DNA of 64,000 nt from Planctomycetota bacterium (GCA_021827645.1 JAKAVA010000043.1:1-64000), one strand, 5' to 3'. Shown: positions 8,741-18,817, counted from the stretch's first letter. Made by a program: numbers and translations. Notes: generated by a model from the letters alone, not told the origin.

Positions 8741-9544
8741 ATGGACGCCGAAGTATTAGTCAAACAGGGGCAGGTGGGGGCCGCACTCGATGCGCTCCAG
8801 GCGGCGGTACGCAAGGCTCCCACCGATCCGAAGCTGCGCATATTCCTCTTTCAGATTCTGGCGGTTCTAGGCCAATGGGACCGTGCCGTTACCCAGCTTA
8901 ACGTTATCGCTGATCTCGACGCCTCCGCACTGCTGATGGTAACTGTGTACCGTGAGGTGATTGCGGCCGAGGCGGTCAGGAACAGCGTTTTTGCCGGCCA
9001 TAAAACACCCATGCTCCTTGGTGAACCCGATCCGTGGCTGGGGTGGCTGGTAGAATCCACCAAACTTCTGGCGACCGGCAAAGTTGATGAAGCCGTCCGC
9101 CTGCATGACGCCGCCTTTGAGGCCGCGCCGCAGACCGCTGGAAGCATCGATGGTAAGCCGTTCGAATGGCTCGCCGATGCGGATGGCCGCCTCGGCCCGG
9201 TCCTGGAAGTTATCGTCAAGGGGAATTATTATTGGGTCCCCTTCAAAAATATCGCTGAAATTCAAATTGAAAAGCCAACCGATCTGCGCGATCTGGTCTG
9301 GATACCTGCCACCTTTACGTGGAGCAATCAGGGCAAAGCGGTGGGATTTATTCCAGTGCGATATCCGGGCACACCAGAACGCGGCGATCCATCGATGATG
9401 ATGAGCCGATCAACCGATTGGCAGGAGCAGGGGGGGATTTCCATTGGTTTTGGGCATCGGTTGCTGGTATCCGCCGATGCGGAGTATCCGCTTCTGGAAG
9501 TGCGAAATATCACGCTTCAATCACCGCAGCCGGAGGATGGATGA
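8741..9544 (+). CDS. tagJ: T6SS accessory protein TagJ (ImpE family)
   Basis: ImpE/TagJ proteins bind TssB and are thought to help ClpV act on contracted sheaths. The 267-aa product has a TPR-like N-terminus (residues about 1-60, MDAEVLVKQGQVGAALDALQ type) followed by the ImpE domain with PFEWLADADGRLGPVLEV and YYWVPFKNIAEIQIE. Its TGA overlaps the ATG of tssE (ATGA at 9541-9544), so the two are translationally coupled. Confidence 0.93.
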   Translation: MDAEVLVKQGQVGAALDALQAAVRKAPTDPKLRIFLFQILAVLGQWDRAVTQLNVIADLDASALLMVTVYREVIAAEAVRNSVFAGHKTPMLLGEPDPWLGWLVESTKLLATGKVDEAVRLHDAAFEAAPQTAGSIDGKPFEWLADADGRLGPVLEVIVKGNYYWVPFKNIAEIQIEKPTDLRDLVWIPATFTWSNQGKAVGFIPVRYPGTPERGDPSMMMSRSTDWQEQGGISIGFGHRLLVSADAEYPLLEVRNITLQSPQPEDG

Positions 9545-10056
9545 TGCCTGGAGACGAGGTTATCTCGCGGGATCGTCTCATGCCGTTCCTGTTGGATCGG
9601 CTTACTGACGATAATCCCGATACTCAGATGGAATCGCGTGCGGCGCGTACGACCACCATCACGCAACTCCGTTCGTCGGTGCTCCGCGATATCGGATGGC
9701 TGCTGAACTCCACCCGCCATCCGGATTCCGACGGTTTGAATGCCTATCCGCTCGTGGCCCGTTCGGTATTGAATTTTGGCGTCCCCGCCATGGGCGGCGC
9801 TACCGAATCGAGCGTGTCCGTGGAATATCTCGAACAGGTGATCGCAGACGCCATTCGCGCCTATGAACCGCGGCTTCTTCCCGAGACGGTTCTCGTCAAG
9901 GCAACGGCGGCGGACCGAAGCATTTCGGGCAACCGGGTGGACTTTGAAATCCGCGCCGATCTCTGGGCGGTGCCGATGCCGGATGTTTTATTTGTCCGGA
10001 CCGAAGTGGATTTGGAAACCGGTTTATGCCAGGTAACGCAGCGCAGCAATGGATAA
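9541..10056 (+). CDS. tssE: T6SS baseplate subunit TssE (gp25-like)
   Basis: The gp25-like wedge protein that nucleates sheath assembly on the baseplate. 171 aa from ATG 9541; a second ATG at 9544 has better spacing (7 nt) to GGAGG (9532-9536), and either may be used. Family marks are SVLRDIGWLLNSTR, SVLNFGVPAM and a final beta segment with FEIRADLWAVPMPD. A longer upstream frame exists but runs through tagJ and is not coding. It overlaps tssF by 8 bases. Confidence 0.93.
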   Translation: MMPGDEVISRDRLMPFLLDRLTDDNPDTQMESRAARTTTITQLRSSVLRDIGWLLNSTRHPDSDGLNAYPLVARSVLNFGVPAMGGATESSVSVEYLEQVIADAIRAYEPRLLPETVLVKATAADRSISGNRVDFEIRADLWAVPMPDVLFVRTEVDLETGLCQVTQRSNG

Positions 10057-11926
10057 GCGAATCCTTGAATATTACGAGCAGGAACTGCTCTTTCTCCGTG
10101 AGATGGGAAAGGACTTCGCCCGGCAGTTTCCGAAAATTGCCGGCCGCCTGAGCCTGGATCAGATACCCTGTCCGGATCCATACGTCGAACGCCTGCTGGA
10201 GGGGGTCGCGTTCCTAACCGCCCGCATCGACATGAAACTCGATGCTCAGTTCCCGCGCTTCACACAGAGCCTTCTCGAAACGATCTACCCCCAATATCTG
10301 GCGCCGCTGCCGGCCATGGGAATTGTGGAATTCACTCCCGACCCGCGCGAGGCGGCCAATTTTATCGGGGGATTTCCCGTTCCCGCGGGCAGTTATCTCG
10401 ATAGTAACATCGGTCGCGATGAGGTGACAGCCTGTCGTTTTCGGACCGCCCACGCGCTGAAAATATATCCTCTGCAGATAACCGATGTCACCTACACCAG
10501 CCGGGAAATGACCGCCTGGGGCCTGCCCGAGAACCGGGGCATGCGAGCGGCGCTTAAAGTTCGCATCAGCAGTATTCTCCCCGCTTTGACGCTGGATAAA
10601 ATTGCTGCGGATCAGTTGAGCTTTTACATCAGCGGCGACTCGAGCCTGCAATACCCTCTCCATGAGCAGCTTTTCGGTCACTGCATGGGCGTGATGGTCA
10701 AACCTGAAGGTGTTCCGCCGCCTTGGATCATCTCGATCGATCCGGCGCACCTGCAACCCCAGGGGATTGCTGAAGCGGAGGCTCTGCTGCCCGTCGGTAC
10801 CCGGACCTTTGCCGGATACCGGCTGCTACGGGAATATTTTTCTCTACCTCAGCGATTCTGTTTCTTTTCCCTCACCCAGCTCGGCCCTGCCATGGCCCGG
10901 TCGGTGTCCAATACCGTTGACATCATATTTCTGTTTTCGCAGCGCGATCCCCGCCTGGAAACGGCTCTCACCACCTCGAATCTGCGCCTATTCTGCACAC
11001 CGGTCATCAATCTCTTTGAAAAAACCTGCAGTCGCATTCATCTGGAAGACCGCTTTCATGAATACCATGTTACGGCGGATATCACCCGCCCGCTCGATTA
11101 CGAAATTTTTGATATTACGCGCGTCACCGGCTACGGCGCAACACGGGAAGATCAGCAGCCATTCCAGCCGTTTTACCGGGCCACCGATTTTGATGCCGAC
11201 CGCAACGCCTACTACCAGTTGCGGCGAGAGCCGCGCGTGCCGTCGGAAAAGGAGCGGCGGGTCGGCGGTCGCTCGCAGTACGCTGGATCCGAGGTTTACA
11301 TCTCACTCGTGGATGAGAAAAATACGCCCTATTCCACCGCCCTGATGCAATTGGGGATCGATGCGCTGTGCACCAACCGCGATCTGCCACTGTTCATGGC
11401 CGTCGGCAGAGGGGCAACCGATATGCAGATGGTGGGCAGCCTCCCCTCATGCGCGATCCGGGTGGTTGACGGGCCCCTCACCGCGCCTCGAATGTCGGTC
11501 GCCCAGAAGGAAACAGCGTGGCGACTCATCAGCCATCTGTCACTCAATTATCTTTCATTGACCGATACCAATCCCGATCAGGGCGCCGAGGCACTCAGAT
11601 CGATCCTGCGGCTCTATGCTGCGGATCGTGATCCGCAGCACCGGGCGCAGATCGCCGGGGTGCGATCGGTCAAATCGGCGCCGCTGCATCGACGCCTGAT
11701 TACCGGCGGACTGAGCACCTTTGTTCGTGGAATTGAAATCACCATTGAAATGGATGAAACCGCATTTCAGGGAGCCAGCGCCTTCCTGCTGGGCATGATC
11801 CTGGAAAAATTCCTGGCTCTTCATGCCCCGATCAATTCGTTTACCGAGACGGTTATCCGCAGCACACAACGAGGACTCTTGATTCGATGGCCGACACAGC
11901 CGGGCCGCCGCCCGCAGATCATCTGA
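10049..11926 (+). CDS. tssF: T6SS baseplate subunit TssF (VasA/ImpG)
   Basis: Core baseplate wedge protein that works with TssG and TssE. 625 aa. The N-terminus is textbook: YYEQELLFLREMG, FARQFPKIAGRL, DPYVERLLEGVAFL and ETIYPQYLAPLPAMGIVEF. Further family features are SLPQRFCFFSL and a C-terminal FVRGIEITIEMDE segment. It overlaps tssE by 8 bases and tssG by 40, so translation of the three baseplate genes is coupled. Confidence 0.97.
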   Translation: MDKRILEYYEQELLFLREMGKDFARQFPKIAGRLSLDQIPCPDPYVERLLEGVAFLTARIDMKLDAQFPRFTQSLLETIYPQYLAPLPAMGIVEFTPDPREAANFIGGFPVPAGSYLDSNIGRDEVTACRFRTAHALKIYPLQITDVTYTSREMTAWGLPENRGMRAALKVRISSILPALTLDKIAADQLSFYISGDSSLQYPLHEQLFGHCMGVMVKPEGVPPPWIISIDPAHLQPQGIAEAEALLPVGTRTFAGYRLLREYFSLPQRFCFFSLTQLGPAMARSVSNTVDIIFLFSQRDPRLETALTTSNLRLFCTPVINLFEKTCSRIHLEDRFHEYHVTADITRPLDYEIFDITRVTGYGATREDQQPFQPFYRATDFDADRNAYYQLRREPRVPSEKERRVGGRSQYAGSEVYISLVDEKNTPYSTALMQLGIDALCTNRDLPLFMAVGRGATDMQMVGSLPSCAIRVVDGPLTAPRMSVAQKETAWRLISHLSLNYLSLTDTNPDQGAEALRSILRLYAADRDPQHRAQIAGVRSVKSAPLHRRLITGGLSTFVRGIEITIEMDETAFQGASAFLLGMILEKFLALHAPINSFTETVIRSTQRGLLIRWPTQPGRRPQII

Positions 11927-12933
11927 TTCAGCGATTGCTGGAACGCGGAGATCGATTCGATCTCTACCATGCGATTCGCCTCCTTAACTGCACCCTGCGG
12001 GATTCGCCCCCGGTCGGCGAAGCTCGTCTGCCGTCACAGGAAAAGTATCGCTTTGCACAGCATGTATCCCTGGCTTTTCCGCGTTCTCCAATTCAGGAAA
12101 TATCCAGAGACCCCGATGGAAAATTGCGGATCTCAACCAACGGATTCGGCCTCCTTGGCCCCAACGGCCCCATGCCGATGCAACTCACCGAGCATGTTCT
12201 CGAACGCCGTCAACATTTTCGAGACCTCGCTCATGAAGAATTTCTCAACCTGCTGCACCACCGTCTGATGATGCTTTTCTACAGGGCCTGGGCGGTTAAT
12301 CAGCAGCATATCAGTTCCGACGCCGCCGCCCGCAGTTCCGACGCGGAAATGGTCAACCGCGATCATTTCGCCTTGTACATCGGCAGCCTCATCGGTCTGG
12401 GATTGCCTGAATCCAACAACCGAGATCATATTGACGACCATGGCAAGCTCTATTTCTCCGGGCTTTTGTCTGATGCAAACCGCACGCCCTCGGGATTGGC
12501 AAAATTGTTGGCGCAGTATTTTTCCCTTCCTGTTGAGGTTCACGAATTTGTCGAGCGATGGATACAGGTTGATCCCAGCTTTCGCACCCGTCTGGGCGCA
12601 AGCCGCTACACCGGCCTGCTGGGAAGGAACGTTATGCTGGGAACCCGCTTTCGTGAATGCCAGAGCACCTTTCGCATTCGTCTGGGCCCGATGACTTTGG
12701 CCGCCTACGAACATATGCTTCCCGGCAACAACGGATTTGTGCGTTTGCGGGATTGGATTAGGCTATATGTGGGGCTGCACCTCGATTGGCAAGTGCAGTA
12801 TGTGCTGCTGGCACGCGAGACGCCGCCGACGAGACTCGGACACTCCGGCCTTCTGGGCAGAACAACGTGGCTCTGGACTCAATCGCCGACGTCCGATCAA
12901 GATCAATACCTGTATACCCACGTCGGCGATTGA
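11887..12933 (+). CDS. tssG: T6SS baseplate subunit TssG (VasB/ImpH)
   Basis: Partner of TssF in the baseplate wedge. 348 aa. Family marks are FDLYHAIRLLN near residue 24, GFGLLGPNGPMPMQLTEHVLERR near residue 85, an FLNLLHHRLMMLFYRAW helix and a C-terminal LGRTTWLW motif. The start lies inside the tssF 3' end. In other systems TssG is the anchor point for TssK, which is not found in this window. Confidence 0.95.
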   Translation: MADTAGPPPADHLIQRLLERGDRFDLYHAIRLLNCTLRDSPPVGEARLPSQEKYRFAQHVSLAFPRSPIQEISRDPDGKLRISTNGFGLLGPNGPMPMQLTEHVLERRQHFRDLAHEEFLNLLHHRLMMLFYRAWAVNQQHISSDAAARSSDAEMVNRDHFALYIGSLIGLGLPESNNRDHIDDHGKLYFSGLLSDANRTPSGLAKLLAQYFSLPVEVHEFVERWIQVDPSFRTRLGASRYTGLLGRNVMLGTRFRECQSTFRIRLGPMTLAAYEHMLPGNNGFVRLRDWIRLYVGLHLDWQVQYVLLARETPPTRLGHSGLLGRTTWLWTQSPTSDQDQYLYTHVGD

Positions 12934-12971
12934 CTTGAGAATGGTTGATTGAATTTCAGAAGGATGTGCGC

Positions 12972-15773
12972 ATGGTGGATATCTCTCGGGCAAATCTGTT
13001 TGGCAAATTGAATCCTGTCGCCTATCGGGCAATGGAAAGCGCGGCGACGTTCTGCAAGATGCGTGGCAACCCCTATGTGGAACTGGCGCATTGGATCAAT
13101 CAATTGTTGCAGATGGAGGATACTGATCTCCACCACATCATCCGCGCTTTTGAGATCAATCCGTCCCGCCTCGCCGCGGATTTGACGGCGTTTCTTGATA
13201 AGCTTCCTCGCGGTGCAACCTCCATCACCGACATATCCTCACACATCGATAACGCCGTGCGCGAGGCGTGGGTATTTGCTTCGCTGGCCTTTCAGTCCGG
13301 CGTGATCCGCTCCGGACATGTGATCTTGGCGCTCATGAATACCCCCGATCTCAAAAACTCCCTCCCCTCCATTTCGCCCGAATTTCGCCGGATCAAAGTC
13401 GAGCGGCTCTCCGACGAGTTCGCCTCTATCGTCGGCGGCTCGGCGGAAGATCAATTCAAGGGTGGCCTCGCCGCTGAGGTGGTACCGGGGAGTTCCGGTG
13501 CCGATGGGGCATCCGCACCCGCATCAATGGGACGCCAAGAGGCGCTGGCGAAGTATGCCGTTGATCTCACCGCCCGTGCGGCATCAGGGGCGCTGGATCC
13601 AATCATCGGTCGGGATGAGGAGATTCGACAAGTTATCGATATCCTGATGCGCCGTCGACAGAACAATCCGATCCTTACAGGCGAAGCGGGTGTGGGGAAA
13701 ACCGCCGTGGTCGAGGGTTTCGCTCAGCGCGTCGCCGCCGGGGATGTGCCGCCTGCCTTACGTGATGTCTCGGTGCGCACGCTCGATATCGGCCTGCTTC
13801 AGGCCGGGGCCAGCATGAAGGGAGAATTTGAACAGCGCCTCCGGCAGGTAATCGAAGAAGTTCAGGCTTCGCCCAAACCAATTATTCTCTTTATTGATGA
13901 GGCTCATACACTCATCGGTGCGGGCGGATCCGCCGGAACCGGTGACGCCGCCAATCTCCTCAAGCCGGCATTGGCCCGCGGCACGCTCCGCACCATCGCC
14001 GCCACCACGTGGGACGAATATAAAAAACATATTGAAAAAGACCCCGCGCTCACCCGGAGATTTCAGGTGGTGAAAGTGGAGGAACCTTCCGAAACCAAGG
14101 CGATTCGCATGCTTCGCGGTCTGGTCTCTCCGCTTGAAAAGCATCACCGCGTCCAGATATTGGATGAAGCGATTGAAGCCGCCGTTCGGCTTTCCCATCG
14201 TTATATACCCGCCCGGCAATTGCCGGATAAGGCCGTAAGCCTCATCGATACAGCCGCGGCGCGCGTGGCCGTGAGCCAGAATGCCGTTCCGGCGCAGCTT
14301 GAGGATACACGTCGTACCGTCGAGGCGCTCGAAGTGGAGCGGACCATCCTCAACCGGGAAATCCATGTCGGTGTGGATCATTCCGCTCGCCTTGCCGAAT
14401 TGACGGAGAAACTCGCTCAACAAAATAAACGGCTCACCGAGCTTGAAGACCGCTGGAAAAAGGAAAAAGAACTCGTGAGCCGAATCCTGGAATTACGACA
14501 TCAACTTCGGGCGGCCGGTGAAAAACTGGATCACCCATCTGCGGCCGCCGTCACCGACGGGGAGCGACCGCCCGTGTCTCCCTCTGGAAGCGGTGCATCC
14601 GGATCAGAATCGAAGGCGGCAGGCGATGGGATCGCCGCTCTCTCCGAGGCTGATCGTGCTGCCCGCCTTGCCGAACTCTCCCAATTAAATGGTGAACTGG
14701 CAACCCGTCAGGGCGAAACACCGCTGATCTTTCCCACCGTCGATCAGCAGGCAGTTGCCTCGGTTGTGGCGGACTGGACCGGCATCCCCGTAGGGCGAAT
14801 GGTGAAGGATGAAATCCAGCAGGTTCTCAATCTGGTCGACATCCTTGAAAAACGTGTGATCGGGCAGCGGCCGGCATTGGAACAGATTACGCGGCGAATT
14901 CAGGCATCGCGCGCCCGCCTTGACAATCCTAATCGACCCATCGGCGTCTTCATGCTGGCGGGGCCCTCAGGTGTCGGCAAAACCGAAACCGCCCTGGCTC
15001 TGGCGGAAATTCTTTATGGTGGTGAACACAATCTCATCACCATCAACATGAGCGAATTTCAGGAAGCCCATACGGTGAGCACGCTCAAGGGATCGCCGCC
15101 CGGCTACGTCGGCTACGGCGAAGGAGGGGTGCTGACCGAGGCGGTACGCCGCCGCCCCTATTCCGTCGTTTTGCTCGATGAGGTGGAAAAGGCTCACCGG
15201 GATGTGCATGAAATATTTTTTCAAGTCTTTGATAAGGGATGGATGGAGGATGGCGAAGGGCGTCTCATCGATTTCAAGAATACCATTATTATTCTGACGA
15301 CTAATGCCGCACAGGACACGGTCGTCAACATGTGCAAAGACCCCGAACTCATGCCGGATCATGAATCGTTGGAAAAGGCGCTTCGCGGTCCGCTCATCAA
15401 GGTGTTCCCCGATGCCCTGCTCAATCGACTTCTCGTGGTACCCTATTATCCGATTACGCCCGCGGTGCTGCGTCGAATCATTCATCTGCAGCTTTCCAGG
15501 GTCAAGCACCGGGTGGAGGAGGTGCATAAGGTTGAGATGACCTATCACGACGCCGTACCGGAACTCATCGCGCGCCGCTGCACGGAACTTGAACGCGGTG
15601 CGCGGATGATTGACGCCATGATCACCAATCAGATGCTTCCCGACATCGGCCGCGAGATTCTCAACCGCCTGATGCGCCAGGAGACGATCCGAAGCATCCA
15701 TGTTAGGGTGAAGGACGAGCATTTTGATTACGAATTTGCCGTCCATGGAGACGGAGTGCGATCCGGCTCTTAA
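12972..15773 (+). CDS. clpV: T6SS sheath-recycling AAA+ ATPase ClpV (TssH)
   Basis: Hexameric unfoldase that disassembles contracted TssB/TssC sheath. Start: the ATG at 12972 has AGAAGGA (12958-12964) 7 nt upstream, better than the in-frame TTG at 12945; product 933 aa. Domain order: Clp N domain (1 to about 150), AAA module 1 with Walker A GEAGVGKT (about 237-244) and Walker B FIDEAHTLIG, a coiled-coil middle region with an unusual Ser/Gly/Ala-rich insert (about 515-560), AAA module 2 with GPSGVGKTE (about 662-671) and LLDEVEKAH, and a C-terminal D2-small domain. Both ATPase modules look intact. Confidence 0.95.
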   Translation: MVDISRANLFGKLNPVAYRAMESAATFCKMRGNPYVELAHWINQLLQMEDTDLHHIIRAFEINPSRLAADLTAFLDKLPRGATSITDISSHIDNAVREAWVFASLAFQSGVIRSGHVILALMNTPDLKNSLPSISPEFRRIKVERLSDEFASIVGGSAEDQFKGGLAAEVVPGSSGADGASAPASMGRQEALAKYAVDLTARAASGALDPIIGRDEEIRQVIDILMRRRQNNPILTGEAGVGKTAVVEGFAQRVAAGDVPPALRDVSVRTLDIGLLQAGASMKGEFEQRLRQVIEEVQASPKPIILFIDEAHTLIGAGGSAGTGDAANLLKPALARGTLRTIAATTWDEYKKHIEKDPALTRRFQVVKVEEPSETKAIRMLRGLVSPLEKHHRVQILDEAIEAAVRLSHRYIPARQLPDKAVSLIDTAAARVAVSQNAVPAQLEDTRRTVEALEVERTILNREIHVGVDHSARLAELTEKLAQQNKRLTELEDRWKKEKELVSRILELRHQLRAAGEKLDHPSAAAVTDGERPPVSPSGSGASGSESKAAGDGIAALSEADRAARLAELSQLNGELATRQGETPLIFPTVDQQAVASVVADWTGIPVGRMVKDEIQQVLNLVDILEKRVIGQRPALEQITRRIQASRARLDNPNRPIGVFMLAGPSGVGKTETALALAEILYGGEHNLITINMSEFQEAHTVSTLKGSPPGYVGYGEGGVLTEAVRRRPYSVVLLDEVEKAHRDVHEIFFQVFDKGWMEDGEGRLIDFKNTIIILTTNAAQDTVVNMCKDPELMPDHESLEKALRGPLIKVFPDALLNRLLVVPYYPITPAVLRRIIHLQLSRVKHRVEEVHKVEMTYHDAVPELIARRCTELERGARMIDAMITNQMLPDIGREILNRLMRQETIRSIHVRVKDEHFDYEFAVHGDGVRSGS

Positions 15774-15813
15774 AAATGTTATGATCTCCTGAACGGGGAA
15801 GGAGTTGACGCTT

Positions 15814-17889
15814 ATGGGCTTTGATCAGAATAAATGGCCTCTGGCACTGGATACCGCATTAGGTGCCAACGCGTGGGCGGTGATTTCCGTTCACGGGACC
15901 GAGGCGCTTTCCAACATGTTTGTCTACCGGGTTGATGCGGTGCTGATGACGGCCACTCAGAATGTTGCCGCGGCCCTGCTGGGCAAGGTGGTCACGCTGC
16001 GGATCGGTCTGCCGGGTGCGGCGGGCCCGAATCTTCCCCCAGCCCTGCGCAGTGGCGTCGTTGTCAACTGTACCCGCATCACCGACGCGAACCGCTCCAA
16101 TCTGTTCCGGCTCGTCATCATGCCATGGACTTGGTTTCTCACCCGCGGCAGCAACTGCCGCATATTTCAGTCGGCAACCGCACCGGATATTATTAAGGGC
16201 ACATTTAATACGCTCGGGTTTTCGGCGTTTAAGCAGTCGCTTCAGGCTGCCTATCCGTCGCTGGAATACTGTGTGCAATACCGCGAAACCTACTTCAATT
16301 TTGTATCCCGCCTGATGGAATTCAATGGTATCTTCTATTTTTACACCCATACCAATGGAAGCCACGTCATGCAGTTGGCCGACAGCAACAGCGCCTGCCC
16401 CGCCGTCGCCGGGAATGCCGAGATTCCTTTCGGTCGATATGCCAGCGGCAAACCCGCCGGTATCAACCAATGGGATATACAGCATGAAATTCAGCCCGGC
16501 CTCTTCACCTGCTCCGATTTCAACTACATGCAGCCGACGCAGAATCAAACCGGCAAGGTGAGCAATTCAGCCGGGGCGACCCAGTCGAATCTGGAGATAT
16601 TCGATTTTCCCGGCGGGTTTACCGATTCCTCCACGGCGTCCACCGTCGCCTCCATCCGCATGCAGGAGCGGCAGAGCGAATATGAAATTTGCAGCGGCGT
16701 GACCGGTAACTGGAATGTCATCGCCGGAGCCACATTCACACTCACCGGACATCCAAATTCGGCCTTAAATAAAAAATACCTTATCATCGGTGTCGAATTT
16801 GAAGCCTCACAGAGCGAGCCGCTGGCGGCGACCGGCCAATCAGCTGCCGGCACTCCCGAGATGACCTATTCCGCGCATATGACAGCGATTGATTTCAAGC
16901 AGCCTTACCGACCCGGCCGCCGAACCCCCAAACCGGTCATCGCCGGGCCGCAGACGGCATTTGTCTCCGGGCCATGCGGTCAGGAAATTTATACCGATAG
17001 CACCGGGCGCATCAAGGTGCAGTTTCACTGGGACCGCTACGGTCAGGCCGATCAGAATGCATCGTGCTGGATCAGAGTCGCTCAGCTCTGGGCGGGCAAG
17101 GGATGGGGCGCCCTGTTTCTGCCTCGTATCGGGCAGGAAGTGGTGGTGGAATTTGTGGATGGCGATCCCGACCGCCCTCTCGTGACCGGCTGCGTCTATA
17201 ACCCCGTCAATACCACACCCTATCCTCTGCCCGATAAAGCGGCGGAATCAGGTATCAAAACCAGTTCCACGACCGGCGGCAACGGCGCTAACGAATTGAA
17301 GTTTGACGATACCGCAGGCAGCGAAAACATTTTCCTCCATGCCCAGCATGACATGCATCACAGAGTTAAAAATAATTACTATCTCTCCGTCGAAAAGGAA
17401 AGCCACATCACCATCGGCGGCGCCAGCCATGTTCATCATAAGGACGCCCTGCATGTGCAGACGGACGGCAAGCATCTCGAGGCCGTCGGCGACGATCGCA
17501 ATCTGAGTGTCAGCGGAAATGAAATGATAAAAATTGGCGGAACCAGCAGCAACCAAGTGCAGGGAAACGTGTCCTCTAAGTTTGCCGCAGCGTGCTATCA
17601 GGAAGTCGCCCAGCAGTTGTACATCAAAGCCGACACCATTATCCTGGAGGCGGCCACCAACATCACCATCAAGGTCGGCGATTCCAGCATCGCGATAGAC
17701 TCAAGCGGCATTACCATCGCCTGCGGCGAGTTTGAAGTCGACGGACAATCTTCCGCTAAAATATCCGTCGGTGCCGCTGCGTTTTCCCTCAGCAGTTCCG
17801 ACGGCAAATTGGCCGTCGGCGGCAGCACACTTGATGTTTCCGCCGGTTCGGCGAAGCTCTCGGCGCCGACCGTGTCACTTGGTTCATGA
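15814..17889 (+). CDS. vgrG: T6SS spike protein VgrG (TssI)
   Basis: Trimeric spike that tips the Hcp tube. The ATG at 15814 has AAGGAG (15799-15804) 9 nt upstream and is preferred over TTG 15805; 691 aa. The gp27-like N-terminal part contains YPSLEYCVQYRETYFNFVSRLMEFNGIFYF, the gp5-like OB segment contains GRIKVQFHWDRYG and WAGKGWG, and the C-terminus is a repetitive beta-helix (DUF2345-like). There is no additional C-terminal enzyme domain, so cargo probably rides on the tip proteins encoded next. Confidence 0.95.
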   Translation: MGFDQNKWPLALDTALGANAWAVISVHGTEALSNMFVYRVDAVLMTATQNVAAALLGKVVTLRIGLPGAAGPNLPPALRSGVVVNCTRITDANRSNLFRLVIMPWTWFLTRGSNCRIFQSATAPDIIKGTFNTLGFSAFKQSLQAAYPSLEYCVQYRETYFNFVSRLMEFNGIFYFYTHTNGSHVMQLADSNSACPAVAGNAEIPFGRYASGKPAGINQWDIQHEIQPGLFTCSDFNYMQPTQNQTGKVSNSAGATQSNLEIFDFPGGFTDSSTASTVASIRMQERQSEYEICSGVTGNWNVIAGATFTLTGHPNSALNKKYLIIGVEFEASQSEPLAATGQSAAGTPEMTYSAHMTAIDFKQPYRPGRRTPKPVIAGPQTAFVSGPCGQEIYTDSTGRIKVQFHWDRYGQADQNASCWIRVAQLWAGKGWGALFLPRIGQEVVVEFVDGDPDRPLVTGCVYNPVNTTPYPLPDKAAESGIKTSSTTGGNGANELKFDDTAGSENIFLHAQHDMHHRVKNNYYLSVEKESHITIGGASHVHHKDALHVQTDGKHLEAVGDDRNLSVSGNEMIKIGGTSSNQVQGNVSSKFAAACYQEVAQQLYIKADTIILEAATNITIKVGDSSIAIDSSGITIACGEFEVDGQSSAKISVGAAAFSLSSSDGKLAVGGSTLDVSAGSAKLSAPTVSLGS

Positions 17890-17912
17890 TCGCTCGATTG
17901 GAGGTTGATACC

Positions 17913-18272
17913 ATGGCATCGCCGCAATCCGGAACGGCAATTACTCCAACGGACCCGACGCCGCCCGTCTCCGCTACGGAAGCGGCGCAGGCCACGCTTG
18001 GCAATGTGACCAGTTATTCCACCTCGGCAGAGAGTATTGCATCGTTGAATATGCCGTCCACATCAACCGATTCGGCATCGGCCGGAGCGGTGGGTCATTC
18101 ATCGGCTCCCCAAGGTTATTCCGCTGGTGATTCCCAGCCAGACGCAGCCGCTGGTTCAGCCAGCTCCGCAGGCGTATCGTCACGGCCGGCGTCGGGTCAT
18201 TCCAGCGGCGATAGCGATTCCGATGATCAGGATGATGGTGCGACCGGTTTTGACAGCGATGCCTACGCATAA
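17913..18272 (+). CDS. Ser/Ala/Asp-rich low-complexity protein between vgrG and the tip protein
   Basis: 119 aa from an ATG with GGAGG (17900-17904) 8 nt upstream; a longer frame from 17886 overlaps the vgrG stop. The sequence is almost wholly Ser, Ala, Thr, Gly, Pro and Asp, with an acidic tail (SDSDDQDDG region) and no predicted fold, signal peptide or membrane segment. The position and good ribosome-binding site argue for a real gene. It may act as a flexible adaptor or loading factor between spike and tip, which is inference only. No known family. Confidence 0.65.
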   Translation: MASPQSGTAITPTDPTPPVSATEAAQATLGNVTSYSTSAESIASLNMPSTSTDSASAGAVGHSSAPQGYSAGDSQPDAAAGSASSAGVSSRPASGHSSGDSDSDDQDDGATGFDSDAYA

Positions 18273-18341
18273 GGGCGGCGTCTTGAGCGATGGAGAAACA
18301 CAGGCGTTTCCAACTGGGTCTCAAATAAAGGAGTGCGAATC

Positions 18342-18728
18342 ATGCCGCAACTCGTTGTCACCGGCGCCATGATGGCGTGCAGTTTCGGCGCTGCTCCGGC
18401 GGCGCTCAATGCCACCTCAGCGCCCACGGTCATGGTATCAACACCCGCTGCCACCATTATGGATCACGCGCCGATGGTGAACATTCCGTCATTCGGCATG
18501 TGCACCAGCGAGGCGAACCCCGCCGTGGCCGCCGCCACCGCAGCCGCGCTCGGCGTCCCCACGCCATCCGCCTGCGTCCCCAACACGGTCGCTCCCTGGA
18601 CCCCCGGCGCCGCGAGCACCACCATCAATAATCAGCCCGCGCTCACCTCCTCCTGCACCTGCAACTGCATGTGGGGCGGTGTGATTACCATTACCAATCC
18701 AGGCCAGACCGTCGTCACAGCGAGTTGA
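18342..18728 (+). CDS. PAAR-like tip protein, DUF4280 family
   Basis: DUF4280 proteins are PAAR-like and are found at the tips of T6SS and related contractile systems. The 128-aa product has the family landmarks: VVTGAMMACSFG at the start, NIPSFGMCTSEANPAVAAATAAALG in the middle, and CTCNCMWGGVITITNPGQ at the end, with several Cys that could bind a metal. The ATG at 18342 has AAAGGAG (18327-18333) 8 nt upstream. It has no toxin domain fused. It follows vgrG and the Ser/Ala-rich gene, as expected for a spike-tip module. Confidence 0.88.
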   Translation: MPQLVVTGAMMACSFGAAPAALNATSAPTVMVSTPAATIMDHAPMVNIPSFGMCTSEANPAVAAATAAALGVPTPSACVPNTVAPWTPGAASTTINNQPALTSSCTCNCMWGGVITITNPGQTVVTAS

Positions 18729-18817
18729 TCGCGTGCGGATATCATGGGCTCGATATCGGTTGGTGCTGGTAGCAGGTGTAAGTGAACGTCGCCGGGCGAT
18801 TAGCAGAGCAGGAGATT

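Noticed and set aside
13452-13560. Possible frameshift in clpV at the linker after the N domain
   Set aside because: The frame is continuous; the region is only an Ala/Ser/Gly-rich linker between the N domain and the first ATPase module.
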